A stretch of 64,000 nt of DNA, taken from NCBI RefSeq assembly GCF_009377235.1, contig NZ_VMNX01000013.1, positions 1 to 64,000 on the forward strand, in the 5' to 3' direction. A program made the translations under genes and the position numbers. A model generated the notes under the pieces. The model was not told the DNA's origin. It searched no databases and saw nothing but the letters and a program-made list of their open reading frames with translations. Origin of the DNA: Streptomyces acidicola (GTDB taxonomy: Bacteria; Actinomycetota; Actinomycetes; Streptomycetales; Streptomycetaceae). Below, piece after piece: positions 34,673-43,104 of the stretch (position 1 is the stretch's first letter; each line of letters starts with the position of its first letter).

Positions 34673-36208
34673 ATGAGCCCAGATGTCGATCTCACCGTCC
34701 GCCCCCCGGGGCACCACATCCTCCGGGACCGTTTCCTGGCAGCGGACACCCGTCTGTTCGAGGCGGTGGCGGCCCGTCACTGGCCGGGGGCCGGCCCCGT
34801 ACTGCCCCGGCTGAGCCGCGCCGCGAACCACGGGGTGCTGTGGTTCGCCACGGCGGCGGCCCTCGCCGCGACCCGGAGCCCGAGGGCCCGCCGGGCGGCC
34901 ACCCGGGGTCTGGCGTCGCTCGCCCTCGCCTCGGCGACAATCAACACCATCGGCAAGCGTTCGGTCCGCCGCCCCCGTCCGCTCCTCGACAACGTCCCCT
35001 TGGTCCGGCACCTCAAGCGGCAGCCGATCACCACGTCGTTCCCGTCGGGGCACTCGGCGTCCGCGGCGGCGTTCGCGACGGGTGTCGCCCTGGAGTCCCG
35101 CGGCTGGGGTGCGGCCGTCGCGCCGGTCGCGGCCGCGGTCGCGCTGTCCCGCGTGTACACGGGCGTCCACTTCCCGAGCGACGTCCTGGTGGGCGCCGCC
35201 CTCGGCGTGGGCGCCGCCTACGCCGTACGCGGCCTCGCGCCGACCCGCGAGCTGCTCCCGCCGCCCGGCCGTCCGCACTCCCCCAAGCTCTCGACTCCGC
35301 TCGACGAGGGAGGTACCCCCATGGCTCCCGCCCTGCCCGACGGCGAGGGCCTGGTCGTGGTGGCGGGCGGGGGCACGGCGACCATGGACCGCGTGGGCGC
35401 ACTGCTGGACGCCCTGCCCCGCGCCGAGGCCGTGGAGTGCGAACCGGACGACGTGCGGACCGAGTTGGAGAAGGCGGCCACGCGCGCCCGGGTGCTCGGC
35501 GTGTGCGGCGGCGACGGCGCGGTGAACGCGGCGGCGGAGGTGGCCCTGCGGCACGGCCTCCCCCTCGCCGTCCTCCCCGGCGGCACGCGCGACCACTGCG
35601 CGCGGGACCTGGGTGTCGAGGACGTACGGGAGCTCGCCCGGGCGGTGCGCGACGGGGATGCGGTCCGCGTGGACGTGGGGCGGTTCTCCTCCGGTGACAC
35701 GGAGGGCGTGTTCCTCAGCATGTGCAGTCTCGGCGTCTATCCGCAGCTGGCACGAGACCGCGAACGCTGGTCGCGGCTGATCGGCGGCCGGCCGGCCGAC
35801 GTGCTCGGCGCGGCGCGCGTCCTGCGCGGGGACCACCACCCGCTGCAGGCCAGGTTCCAGGACCGGACGCGCCCGCTGTGGCTGCTGTTCGCCGGCAACG
35901 GCACATACCACCGCACGGGCCCCGTCCCCGGGCGCCGCCACGACCTCGCCGACGGGCTGCTCGACGTCCGCGTGGTGCACGGCGACGGCCACCCGGCGCT
36001 GCGCCTGCTCGCCGCCGCCGCGACGGGCCCGCTCACACGGTCCCCGCTCCACGCCGCGATACGCGTCCCCCGCCTGCACCTGGACCGCATCGCCCCGGGC
36101 ACCCTCCTCGCCTACGACGATGAAGTCACCGAAATCTCGGGCGACTTGACGCTGAGCAAGCTCCCGGAGGCACTGACGGTCTACCAGCCACGGTGCACCG
36201 ACAGCTGA
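34673..36208 (+). CDS. PAP2 phosphatase fused to a diacylglycerol-kinase-like domain
   Basis: The 511-residue protein has a membrane-associated PAP2 domain first (about 60-190), with KRSVRRPRP (motif 1), PSGHSASAAAF (motif 2) and SRVYTGVHFPSDVLVG (motif 3). A lipid/diacylglycerol kinase catalytic domain follows (about 225-500), with GVCGGDGAVNAAA (nucleotide loop), AVLPGGTRDHCARDLG and SMCSLGVYP. Such fusions could both remove and add a lipid phosphate, as in undecaprenyl- or phosphatidate turnover. The second domain has TRDHC where DgkB-like proteins have T-x-N-D, so the kinase may differ. The start is the ATG at 34673. Confidence 0.9.
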   Translation: MSPDVDLTVRPPGHHILRDRFLAADTRLFEAVAARHWPGAGPVLPRLSRAANHGVLWFATAAALAATRSPRARRAATRGLASLALASATINTIGKRSVRRPRPLLDNVPLVRHLKRQPITTSFPSGHSASAAAFATGVALESRGWGAAVAPVAAAVALSRVYTGVHFPSDVLVGAALGVGAAYAVRGLAPTRELLPPPGRPHSPKLSTPLDEGGTPMAPALPDGEGLVVVAGGGTATMDRVGALLDALPRAEAVECEPDDVRTELEKAATRARVLGVCGGDGAVNAAAEVALRHGLPLAVLPGGTRDHCARDLGVEDVRELARAVRDGDAVRVDVGRFSSGDTEGVFLSMCSLGVYPQLARDRERWSRLIGGRPADVLGAARVLRGDHHPLQARFQDRTRPLWLLFAGNGTYHRTGPVPGRRHDLADGLLDVRVVHGDGHPALRLLAAAATGPLTRSPLHAAIRVPRLHLDRIAPGTLLAYDDEVTEISGDLTLSKLPEALTVYQPRCTDS

Positions 36209-36329
36209 CGCGCGTCGCCCACATAGCAAGACGAGGGTCTCAATATTCGACATGCGGGCGTACGGTGCTCAGTACTGCCCCGCGGAGCGACGAGCTCCAT
36301 GGGGTCCGTACGCGACGAGGGGACCGGTC

Positions 36330-37181
36330 ATGTCGAAGCCGCGGGAGACCGCCGTCTACACGCACGGACACCACGAGTCCGTGCTGCGCTCGCACACCTG
36401 GCGGACGGCCGCCAACTCGGCGGCCTACCTCCTCGGCTCGCTCCGCCCCCATATGAGGGTCCTGGACATCGGCTGCGGCCCGGGCACGATCACCGCGGAC
36501 CTGGCCGAGCTGGTCCCGGACGGGCATGTCACCGGCGTGGACCGCGCGCCGGGCATCCTGGACCAGGCGCGGGCCACGGCCGCCGAGCGGGGCCTGACGA
36601 ACGTCGACTTCGCGGTGGCGGACGTGCATGCCCTGGACTACCCGGACGACACCTTCTGCGTGGTCCACGCCCACCAGGTGCTCCAGCACGTGGGCGATCC
36701 GGTGCGGGCCCTGCGCGAGATGGTCCGGGTGACCAAGCCGGGCGGGTACGTCGCGGTCCGGGACGCGGACTACGCGGCGATGGCCTGGTTCCCGCTGTCG
36801 CCGGGCCTGGAGGACTGGCTGGACCTGTACCGGAGGGTCGCCCGCGCCAACGGCGGCGAACCCGACGCGGGGCGGCGGCTGCGGTCCTGGGCACTTCGGG
36901 CCGGTCTCACCGACATCACCACCACGTCCACCACCTGGACGTTCTCCACGGCCGAGGAGCGGGCCTGGTGGAGCGGGCTGTGGGCGGACCGGACCCTGGC
37001 CTCCGCCTACGCCGAACGCGCCACGGAGAGCGGCCACGCCACGCCGGAGGAGCTCGGGGCGGTGTCCGAGGCGTGGCGGGAATGGGGGCGGCAGGAGGAC
37101 GGCTGGTTCTCCGTTCTGCACGGGGAGATTCTGTGCCGGAAGGCCGGACGGCCGGACCAGCCGGACGGCCGGCGGACCTGA
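36330..37181 (+). CDS. SAM-dependent class I methyltransferase
   Basis: A 283-residue methyltransferase with VLDIGCGPGTITADLAE (motif I), GVDRAPGILDQAR, VAVADVHALDYPDDTF-like motif II around 100 and VTKPGGYVAVRD (motif III). It resembles UbiE/Coq5- and arsenite-type enzymes, although no Cys-rich arsenic motif is present. The last ~100 residues form a cap with many aromatics (TSTTWTFSTAEERAWWSGLW). The substrate is unknown. The start is the ATG at 36330; the longer ORF has no better site. Confidence 0.88.
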   Translation: MSKPRETAVYTHGHHESVLRSHTWRTAANSAAYLLGSLRPHMRVLDIGCGPGTITADLAELVPDGHVTGVDRAPGILDQARATAAERGLTNVDFAVADVHALDYPDDTFCVVHAHQVLQHVGDPVRALREMVRVTKPGGYVAVRDADYAAMAWFPLSPGLEDWLDLYRRVARANGGEPDAGRRLRSWALRAGLTDITTTSTTWTFSTAEERAWWSGLWADRTLASAYAERATESGHATPEELGAVSEAWREWGRQEDGWFSVLHGEILCRKAGRPDQPDGRRT

Positions 37182-37256
37182 GGGCCGGAAGTGACTCCGC
37201 CTGCTGAGGCCTGATCCCGGGAATCCGGGTCACTCGAAAAGCAGGAGGTGGTCGGA

Positions 37257-37427
37257 ATGGTAGCCGTCCTGCTCGTTCTGCTTCTGGCCCTGATTCTCTT
37301 CGGCGTCGGATTCGCCGTGAAGGCACTCTGGTGGCTGGCCCTCATTGTTTTCGTGATCTGGCTGCTGGGTTTCCTCATGCGCGGCACGAGCGCCACGGGC
37401 GGCCGGGGTCACTGGTACCGCTGGTAG
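37257..37427 (+). CDS. Small hydrophobic membrane protein (56 residues)
   Basis: An ATG at 37257 is preceded by GCAGGAGGTGG. The product has two adjacent hydrophobic helices (VAVLLVLLLALILFGVGF and WWLALIVFVIWLLGFLM) and a Gly-rich basic tail. Similar 50-60-residue hydrophobic proteins are common in Streptomyces, and their function is unknown. It converges on gvpK with 35 bp between them. Confidence 0.75.
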   Translation: MVAVLLVLLLALILFGVGFAVKALWWLALIVFVIWLLGFLMRGTSATGGRGHWYRW

Positions 37428-37462
37428 TGCTGGTAGCGGCTCAGCTCAGTTCCCTGGGGGCG

Positions 37463-37744
37463 TCAGTTCCTCGGAAGCAGTGGTCCGAGCGGTCCGAGGT
37501 CCAGGTTCAGGTCCTCGGGCCGCAGGCCGTAACGGTCGCGCAGCTCGCCCATGCGGTCCTCCAGCAGCATCAGGGTGAGCCCGATGCGCTCCTCCTGTTC
37601 CTCGGTCAGCTCACCCGTGTCGAACCGGCGCACGGCCTGCCGTTCCATGAGCTGACGGAGCAGTTCGACGACGGTCAGGACGAGTTTCACGAGATCGCGC
37701 TCCACCGTGTCGGGTTCGAGGTCGAGGCGGTTCCTGCCGGTCAC
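37463..37744 (-). CDS. gvpK: Gas vesicle protein GvpK
   Basis: The 93-residue product has the GvpK signature: a helical start ERDLVKLVLTVVELLRQLME, then FDTGELTEEQEERIGLTLM and DLNLDLGPLGPLL at the C-terminus. GvpK is an accessory protein in vesicle nucleation or assembly. It is last in the operon, one base after the GvpS stop. Confidence 0.93.
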   Translation of the reverse strand: MTGRNRLDLEPDTVERDLVKLVLTVVELLRQLMERQAVRRFDTGELTEEQEERIGLTLMLLEDRMGELRDRYGLRPEDLNLDLGPLGPLLPRN

Positions 37745-37745
37745 T

Positions 37746-37934
37746 TCACTCCAACTCCCCCCAGGGTGCGGGGACCTGCTTGTTCACCGAGCTGATGAGC
37801 GCGTTGAGGTCGATGCGGACGAGGTCGACGTCCGCGATGCGCAGGGTGAGGTCGCCGGTGATGACGACCCCGCCCGCGAGCAGCCGGTCGAGCAGGTCGA
37901 CGAGGGCGATCTCACGGCGTTCGACGACGGTCAC
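37746..37934 (-). CDS. gvpS: Gas vesicle protein GvpS (GvpA-like)
   Basis: A 62-residue GvpA-family protein: LVDLLDRLLAGGVVITGDLT followed by IADVDLVRIDLNALISSV. It is a minor structural or nucleation paralogue of GvpA. Its start overlaps the GvpL stop by 4 nt. Confidence 0.9.
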   Translation of the reverse strand: MTVVERREIALVDLLDRLLAGGVVITGDLTLRIADVDLVRIDLNALISSVNKQVPAPWGELE

Positions 37935-38788
37935 GCGTCCTCCTCCTCGGGCTCCTCGGACTTCGCGGTCTCCTCCGCCTTCTCATGCTCCTCCGCCTTC
38001 TCGTGCTCCTCCGCCTTCTCGTGCTCCTCGGTGAACGAGTAGGCGGCCCAGGGGCCGGTGAGTTCGACGCGCAGTCCGGGGGCGTCGTCCTTCGTACGGT
38101 CCACGGCTTCCACGAATTCCTCGGAACTTCCGCGCGGGACCAGATAAGCGGCGTTCAGTACGTTCCGGCCTGCGGATCCGGAAAGCGTGGGGTTCTGTGG
38201 CGGGTGCAACCGGAAATCCTCGGCACGGCCGGAAAGGGTTTCGTGCAGCCGGCTGGAGAACGCCTCGGCCTTCTGCCACATTTCCTCGTGGGACCTGCTG
38301 CGCATGCGCCGCTGTCGTAGGTAGTCACGCCCGGACGCGGCTCTCTCCTGCGGGCGGTCGGCCTCGGCGGCCCGTGCGGCCTCGGCGGCCTCGGCGTCGA
38401 GGTAGACCTTGACGCCCCACTCCACCCGGCCCTCCAGCCGGTCCAGGCTCCGCCGGAAGGCGTCCTCGCGAGCCTCCATCATGACGCGGACACCGCTGTC
38501 GTCCCGGAAGACGGTGCCGAGCCGGAGCGGCAGGGGCGTGGTGACCGCGGTGAGTGCGTCGATCACGCCCTGGTGGCCACGGGCGGTGGCGGCCAGCCAG
38601 TCCAGGTCCTCCAGGTGCGCCTTGAGGGGGCCCTCGGCGAAGTCCCGCTCCGGCACCTCGCTGACGACGGCGATCAGATCATGGTGGGGCAGGAGCTTCG
38701 GAGGCGCGCCCGCGACCCCGGTCAGCTGCGCCTTCAGTGCACCGCCGAAGGGGCGGCACACGGCGTAGACGTACCGCAGTCCGGTCAT
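37931..38788 (-). CDS. gvpL: Gas vesicle protein GvpL (GvpL/GvpF family)
   Basis: A 285-residue protein of the GvpF/L family: RYVYAVCRPF, LIAVVSEVPERDFAEGPLKA, the GHQGVIDAL-TTPLPLRLGTVF core and GPWAAYSF near the end. The last ~35 residues are a charged tail with three EEHEKA units, encoded by 18-bp tandem repeats at about 37975-38030. GvpF/L proteins contact GvpA and take part in vesicle initiation. Confidence 0.92.
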   Translation of the reverse strand: MTGLRYVYAVCRPFGGALKAQLTGVAGAPPKLLPHHDLIAVVSEVPERDFAEGPLKAHLEDLDWLAATARGHQGVIDALTAVTTPLPLRLGTVFRDDSGVRVMMEAREDAFRRSLDRLEGRVEWGVKVYLDAEAAEAARAAEADRPQERAASGRDYLRQRRMRSRSHEEMWQKAEAFSSRLHETLSGRAEDFRLHPPQNPTLSGSAGRNVLNAAYLVPRGSSEEFVEAVDRTKDDAPGLRVELTGPWAAYSFTEEHEKAEEHEKAEEHEKAEETAKSEEPEEEDA

Positions 38789-39207
38789 CAGGACTCCTCC
38801 TCCCGCGGCCGGCTCCGCTCACGCTCGCTCTCGCTCTGCTCCAGTGACGGTTCAGCCCGGGAGCGGCCACGGCCATCGAGCAACGCCTCACTCTCCGGAC
38901 GCCCCTCGTCGAGTGCGGCGATCCGGGCGCGCAACTCGGCGTTCTCGCGGGTGAGTTCCTCGCGGCGCGCCCGGGAGGACAGCATCGGATCGGTCTCCCA
39001 CCAGTCGATGCCCATCTCCTTCGCCTTGTCCACGGAGGCGACGATGAGGCGCAGCTTGATGGTGAGCAGTTCGATGTCGAGCAGGTTGATGCGGATGTCT
39101 CCCGCGATCACCAGCCCCTTGTCGAGCACACGTTCGAGTATGTCGGCCAGGTTGGCACTTCCACCACCCTGGCCGTACGGTTCCGGGGCCCGGCTGGGGA
39201 ACGTCAT
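38788..39207 (-). CDS. gvpJ: Gas vesicle protein GvpJ (GvpA-like)
   Basis: Residues ~15-75 of this 139-residue protein are a GvpA-type domain (NLADILERVLDKGLVIAGDI, INLLDIELLTIKLRLIVASV, KEMGIDWWETDP). A coiled-coil and acidic/basic C-terminal tail follows (REELTRENAELRARIAAL, then REESERER-like repeats). GvpJ is a minor shell protein at the conical ends in other systems. Confidence 0.92.
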   Translation of the reverse strand: MTFPSRAPEPYGQGGGSANLADILERVLDKGLVIAGDIRINLLDIELLTIKLRLIVASVDKAKEMGIDWWETDPMLSSRARREELTRENAELRARIAALDEGRPESEALLDGRGRSRAEPSLEQSESERERSRPREEES

Positions 39208-40292
39208 CGCCGACTCCCGCTCACAGTGGCCCGGTCCTCGTCCTCTTCTTCCTCGTACTCCTCCTCGGGCTCCTCCTCAGCGGCGTCTTCAGGTGCCTCG
39301 CTCTCGGGAGCCTCGTCCTCGGGGGCCTCCTCGCCGCCCTCGTACTCCTCGCCCTCCTCATACTCCTCGGGCTCCTCGTCCTCCTCCCCCTCCTCCTCCG
39401 CCACCGCGTCCTCGTGGCTGCGGACGACGTCGCCGTCGCGGATCTCGCCGCGCCAGCCGTCCTCCGCCTCGCCGCGCAGTGTGATGAAGCGGGCGAAGTT
39501 CTTGAGGTCGAGCCGGGCCCGGCGGCCCTGGGCACGCCAGATGTTGCCGGTCTTCTCGAAGAACCCCGACGGGTAGTACTCGATCACCAGCAGGACGCGG
39601 GTGAGGTTCTCGCCGAGGCGGTGGAAGGAGACCACGCCCTTCGTGGTGCCCTTCGCACCCTCCGACACCCACGAGATCCGGTCGTCGGGCACCTGCTCGG
39701 TGGTGTGGGCCTTCCAGCTGCGGTTGGACCACAGGACCTTGAGCTGCCAGTCGGAGTGCGTGTCGTCGTCGCGCCGTGCGCTCTTCACTCCCTTGGCGAA
39801 GGTGCTGAAGGTCTGGTACTGGGTCCACTGGTCGTAGGCCGTGCGCACCGGTACACCGACGTCGATGGACTCGATGATGACCGTGGGTTTGTGGCCGGCC
39901 CTGCCCTTTCCCTTGCCCTTGCCGCCGCCCAGGTTCTTCAGGGCACCGACCACGTTGTCCTTGGCCCGGCCGGCGCCCATCTCCAGGGCGGCGCGCAGCG
40001 GCCCCTTGCCCTCGACGAGCTTCCGGCCGCCGTCGAGGGCGAGCTTGCCGAGACCAGGGCTGTTGCCCTCGGCGATGTCGTTGAGCTTCACGGTCGCCTG
40101 CCCGAGCCTGCGCCCGGCGCCCACGAGCAGACGTTGGGTCTGGGCGGCCAGATAGTCCTGGGCCTCGGCCTTGAGGTGGTCGACGGCAGGGCTGTGGGCC
40201 AGAGCTGCGAGCGGGGTCTCCTTCGCCCCGTCCCCGACCGAGTCGGCAGCGCCCTTCGCCCGCCCGGTCACCGAACCGACGGTGTCAGTCAT
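39204..40292 (-). CDS. gvpZ: SRPBCC-domain gas-vesicle-associated protein (GvpZ position)
   Basis: A 362-residue protein in the gvpZ position. The first ~130 residues are helical and basic. A START/SRPBCC-type domain follows (about 135-290: IESIDVGVPVRTAYDQWTQY, LKVLWSNRSWKAHTTEQV, SFHRLGENLTRVLLVIEYYP). The final ~65 residues are nearly all Glu/Asp/Ala (EEEGEEDEEPEEYEEGEEYE), consistent with a disordered acidic tail. The role is not established; SRPBCC folds bind hydrophobic ligands. Start overlaps the previous stop by 4 nt. Confidence 0.85.
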   Translation of the reverse strand: MTDTVGSVTGRAKGAADSVGDGAKETPLAALAHSPAVDHLKAEAQDYLAAQTQRLLVGAGRRLGQATVKLNDIAEGNSPGLGKLALDGGRKLVEGKGPLRAALEMGAGRAKDNVVGALKNLGGGKGKGKGRAGHKPTVIIESIDVGVPVRTAYDQWTQYQTFSTFAKGVKSARRDDDTHSDWQLKVLWSNRSWKAHTTEQVPDDRISWVSEGAKGTTKGVVSFHRLGENLTRVLLVIEYYPSGFFEKTGNIWRAQGRRARLDLKNFARFITLRGEAEDGWRGEIRDGDVVRSHEDAVAEEEGEEDEEPEEYEEGEEYEGGEEAPEDEAPESEAPEDAAEEEPEEEYEEEEDEDRATVSGSRR

Positions 40293-41002
40293 CGTCCCCG
40301 CCTCCTCTCACGCGCCTCCCGTGTGTCCTTGCGCGGGGCCGCCTGAGCGGCGGCCGTCCTCTTGGCCGACCCCTTCTGCGCGGTGGTCCTGCGGCCCGCA
40401 GCCTTTTTCGCAGCCGGCTTCTTCGCCGGGGCCTTCCTCACGGCCGATGTCTTGGCCGACTTCCTGGCCGCGGCTTTCCTGGCCGTGCCTGTCCTCGCCG
40501 CGCCCTTCCTGGCCGACGGCTCCTCCTCGCGCTCCCCCTCGGACTCTTCCTCCAGCCCCTCGTATGCGTCCGGCGCCTCCCCCTCGTCCCGCCCGTCCCG
40601 CTCGTCCCGCTCGCGAGGCTCTTCCTCGGCCTCCTCGGTCTCGTCCCGCTCCTCCTCGGCGTCGGCGCCGGGCACGTCCGGGGTCACCTCCGCGAGTTGC
40701 TCGCGTACCTGCGCCGTCCGTCCGTGCAGCCGGTCGGCGAGTCCGTCGATCTGCCGTTCGAGCAAGGCGCCGGTGGCCGCCTGGCCCGCACCGCGCGCGT
40801 CCTCGCGGAGCTGATCACTGATCTCCTTGAGCTGCGGATTGTTCTGCAACTGCTGGGACGCCAGATCCGCGAGCGCCCGGGGGCTCAGGTGCATCCGCTT
40901 GCCGGCCACGAGGGTGCCGAGCGCGAACGCGAGCTTCATCTTCTTCGTCCGTCCGAGGACGTATCCGGCCCCGACGGCGAGGCCCAGTCCCACGCGATTC
41001 AT
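40289..41002 (-). CDS. gvpY: Gas-vesicle-associated protein with a histone-H1-like tail (GvpY position)
   Basis: The 237-residue product opens with a Gly-rich hydrophobic helix (VGLGLAVGAGYVLGRTKKMK), then a helical region and an acidic stretch. The final ~70 residues are Lys/Ala/Arg-rich (KAAARKSAKTSAVRKAPAKK), as in histone H1 and Streptomyces HrdB/HupS tails. The name follows the gene order gvpOAFGYZJLSK. The basic tail could bind nucleic acid or the acidic tails of GvpZ and GvpL. Confidence 0.82.
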   Translation of the reverse strand: MNRVGLGLAVGAGYVLGRTKKMKLAFALGTLVAGKRMHLSPRALADLASQQLQNNPQLKEISDQLREDARGAGQAATGALLERQIDGLADRLHGRTAQVREQLAEVTPDVPGADAEEERDETEEAEEEPRERDERDGRDEGEAPDAYEGLEEESEGEREEEPSARKGAARTGTARKAAARKSAKTSAVRKAPAKKPAAKKAAGRRTTAQKGSAKRTAAAQAAPRKDTREARERRRGR

Positions 41003-41325
41003 CCTGTCGTCCCCTCGCCTGTCGTGCCCCCGCCGGTTCCTCCACCCGTTCCTCCGCCAGTTCCTCCGACGGCTCCTCCGCCCGTTACCGCGCTCCAGTT
41101 CAGAGCGATCTCCAGCCGGTCCAGGAGTTCGTCCTCCAGCCGGTCGAACTCGTCCTCATCGATCTCACCCGCGTCGAGCAACTGCTCAAGCCGGGCGAGT
41201 TCGGCACGGACAGCAGCCGGGTCGTAGTACTGGCGCTCGGCCTCGTCCAGTACCTGCTTCACCACCCGGAGGCTGCCGCGGACCGGTGCGAACGGCAGCA
41301 GCAGCACCTCACTGATCAGTCCCAT
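40999..41325 (-). CDS. gvpG: Gas vesicle protein GvpG
   Basis: A 108-residue protein. The first ~80 residues are the GvpG domain (GLISEVLLLPFAPVRGSLRV, AELARLEQLLDAGEIDEDEF, LEDELLDRLE) and the remainder is Gly/Thr-rich. GvpG is a minor accessory assembly protein. It follows GvpF with a 33-bp gap, so the operon continues. Confidence 0.9.
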   Translation of the reverse strand: MGLISEVLLLPFAPVRGSLRVVKQVLDEAERQYYDPAAVRAELARLEQLLDAGEIDEDEFDRLEDELLDRLEIALNWSAVTGGGAVGGTGGGTGGGTGGGTTGEGTTG

Positions 41326-41358
41326 GACCGCACCTCACCTGACTGTGCCTCATCGTGC

Positions 41359-42114
41359 TCACACCGGGGGCCGGGCTTCCGCGGGCTCCGACGGCCCCGG
41401 TTCCACGAAGCTGTACGGCGGCAGCGGCCCGTTCACCCGCACGTCGAGGTGCGGATGGCTCTTGCGGACGTCCTCCACGGCCGCGAGGAAGACCTCGGCC
41501 GCCCCGTGGTCCACGAGGAACGACACATTGGCCAGCCAACCGGTGGACTCGGGGCCCGCACTCACCGCTTCGGCGGCGGGCTCCAGCGCGTGCCGCAGGT
41601 CCACCGCGTCCTCGGCTTCCTGTCTCTGCACCGCGGCCGCCACCATCTCGCCGAGTTGCATCCGCTGCTCGTAACTTCCGCCGCCCCCCTGCCGGTTGGC
41701 CTCGGCCAGAGCCCGGATCTCGGGGCTCTCGGCCATCACCCGGTGCAGCACGGCTTCCTCGTTGTGGCTGGCCTTGACGTTGTACTCGGCCCTGCCGTCC
41801 AGAGCCCGAAGCCGCTCCAGGTAGTGCTCGGCACGCTCGGCCAGCACACCCGTCACGGCCGCGTCGTCCGGGGCGACGCTGCCGAACCGCATGGGCAGCA
41901 CGGCGCCCGAGGCGCCCGCCTCGCTCAGCACGTGCTGGTGGGCGAGCAGGTCGTTGCGCTTGGGGCGCAGCCCCTCGGGGGCGTCGCTGACGATGGCCTC
42001 CAGCTCGCCTTCCGTCAGCACGCGCACGAGCCGCGCCGGATCGCCGACTCCGCCCATGTCCTTGGGGAGCGCGGGATGCGAGCTCGCGGCGATGCCGTAG
42101 ACATAGGTGCTCAC
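41359..42114 (-). CDS. gvpF: Gas vesicle protein GvpF (GvpL/GvpF family)
   Basis: The 251-residue protein has YVYGIAASSHPAL, LEAIVSDAPEGLRPKRNDLL, SGAVLPMRFGSVAPDDAAV, RALDGRAEYNVKAS and NGPLPPYSFVEP, the pattern of GvpF. It starts at an ATG overlapping the GvpA stop by 4 nt. GvpF binds GvpA and is thought to chaperone it. Confidence 0.93.
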   Translation of the reverse strand: MSTYVYGIAASSHPALPKDMGGVGDPARLVRVLTEGELEAIVSDAPEGLRPKRNDLLAHQHVLSEAGASGAVLPMRFGSVAPDDAAVTGVLAERAEHYLERLRALDGRAEYNVKASHNEEAVLHRVMAESPEIRALAEANRQGGGGSYEQRMQLGEMVAAAVQRQEAEDAVDLRHALEPAAEAVSAGPESTGWLANVSFLVDHGAAEVFLAAVEDVRKSHPHLDVRVNGPLPPYSFVEPGPSEPAEARPPV

Positions 42115-42539
42115 TCCTGCTCCACCTCCTTCTTGCGCGAGCTCGTGGCGTTGCGGGCACGCGGCCGCGGTTCCGCATGGCCCTCCTTGCGGGCCTGCCT
42201 GAACGCGTCCGAGACGGTCTCGGCGGCACCGGACAACGCCCCCTTGGACTTGCCGCGCGCTCCGGACTCGGTGACCTCACCGACGATGTCCGGCAGGCCA
42301 GGGGTCTTGTGCGGCCCGGCCTCCAGGTCGAGCCGGTTGCACGCCTCGGCGAAGCGCAGATACGTGTCGACGCTGGCGACCACGACCCGGATGTCGATCT
42401 TGAGGATCTCGATCCCGACGAGGGAGACCCGAATGAAGGCGTCGATGACCAGCCCCCTGTCGAGAATGAGCTCCACAACGTCGTAGAGGCCCGTGGAGCC
42501 GCCTCCGCCGCCTGCCTGCTGTGCCGGGACCACGGTCAT
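42111..42539 (-). CDS. gvpA: Gas vesicle structural protein GvpA
   Basis: A 142-residue GvpA-family shell protein. The core (about 15-70) reads GLYDVVELILDRGLVIDAFI, RVSLVGIEILKIDIRVVVAS and TYLRFAEACN. A ~65-residue C-terminal extension (RPRARNATSSRKKEVEQE) is absent from the ~70-residue GvpA of haloarchaea and cyanobacteria. It forms the ribbed gas-permeable shell. Start preceded by GGAAGGAACGGTCGTC. Confidence 0.93.
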   Translation of the reverse strand: MTVVPAQQAGGGGGSTGLYDVVELILDRGLVIDAFIRVSLVGIEILKIDIRVVVASVDTYLRFAEACNRLDLEAGPHKTPGLPDIVGEVTESGARGKSKGALSGAAETVSDAFRQARKEGHAEPRPRARNATSSRKKEVEQE

Positions 42540-42660
42540 GACGACCGTTCCTTCCTTGTCTCGCCTGTCTCACTTGCCTTGCTTATCGCGCTTGCCTTGT
42601 TCACCTCGCCCGTCCTGCTTGTCCCGTCCTTGTCTCGTCGAAGCTGTGCGGGACGGCGGC
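42540..42660 (-). promoter_or_regulatory. Purine-rich leader between gvpO and gvpA
   Basis: On the transcript strand this 121-nt gap is almost wholly purines broken by short ACAAG and GCAAG units. It is the longest gap in the gvp operon and lies before the shell gene. It may hold an mRNA stabiliser or an internal start; no hairpin was seen. Confidence 0.35.
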
Positions 42661-42984
42661 CTATCGACCGCCCTGCCGGTGCGGGTCCGCCCTCCCGCGT
42701 TCGTAGCGCCGGACTCGCCGGTACCCCGTCAGCTCCCCGTCCGGGTCGAGCTCGACCTGGTAGCTCGCGATCAGGCTCATCGTGTCGGGGACCCGGGCCA
42801 GCTCCAGGACCTCGATCTCCAGCGTCCAGCCGTCCTCGCTCTGCTCGAAGGACGTCACGGACTCGGGCGCCATGCCGGTCAGCTCCGCGAGCTGGGCGCG
42901 GGCCTGACGCAGCACCTCCACAGGGCTGGGCTGACGCGCACCCTGTGACTTCGGGGTGTTCGGTGAGTTCGATGCGTTCGCCAT
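42661..42984 (-). CDS. gvpO: Gas vesicle protein GvpO
   Basis: A 107-residue protein with EVLRQARAQLAELTGMAPES, DGWTLEIEVLELARVPDT and SYQVELDPDGELTGYRRVRR, the GvpO pattern. The ATG at 42984, after GAGGTGGCC, was chosen over an upstream GTG. It is the first gene of the gvp operon, 120 bp behind transketolase. Confidence 0.9.
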   Translation of the reverse strand: MANASNSPNTPKSQGARQPSPVEVLRQARAQLAELTGMAPESVTSFEQSEDGWTLEIEVLELARVPDTMSLIASYQVELDPDGELTGYRRVRRYERGRADPHRQGGR

Positions 42985-43104
42985 GGCCACCTCGTTCCCC
43001 GAGTGGCCCCGCGAAGGGTGACCAAACCTCCACACCTGGCCCTGCGAAAGTCCGCGTTCGCACCCACGGTCCTGCCGTACGGCCGTCAGCCACTACATGC
43101 CTGG

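Noticed and set aside
37975..38030. 18-bp repeats in gvpL as a CRISPR-like array
   Set aside because: They are in frame, with no spacers, and encode the EEHEKA tail.
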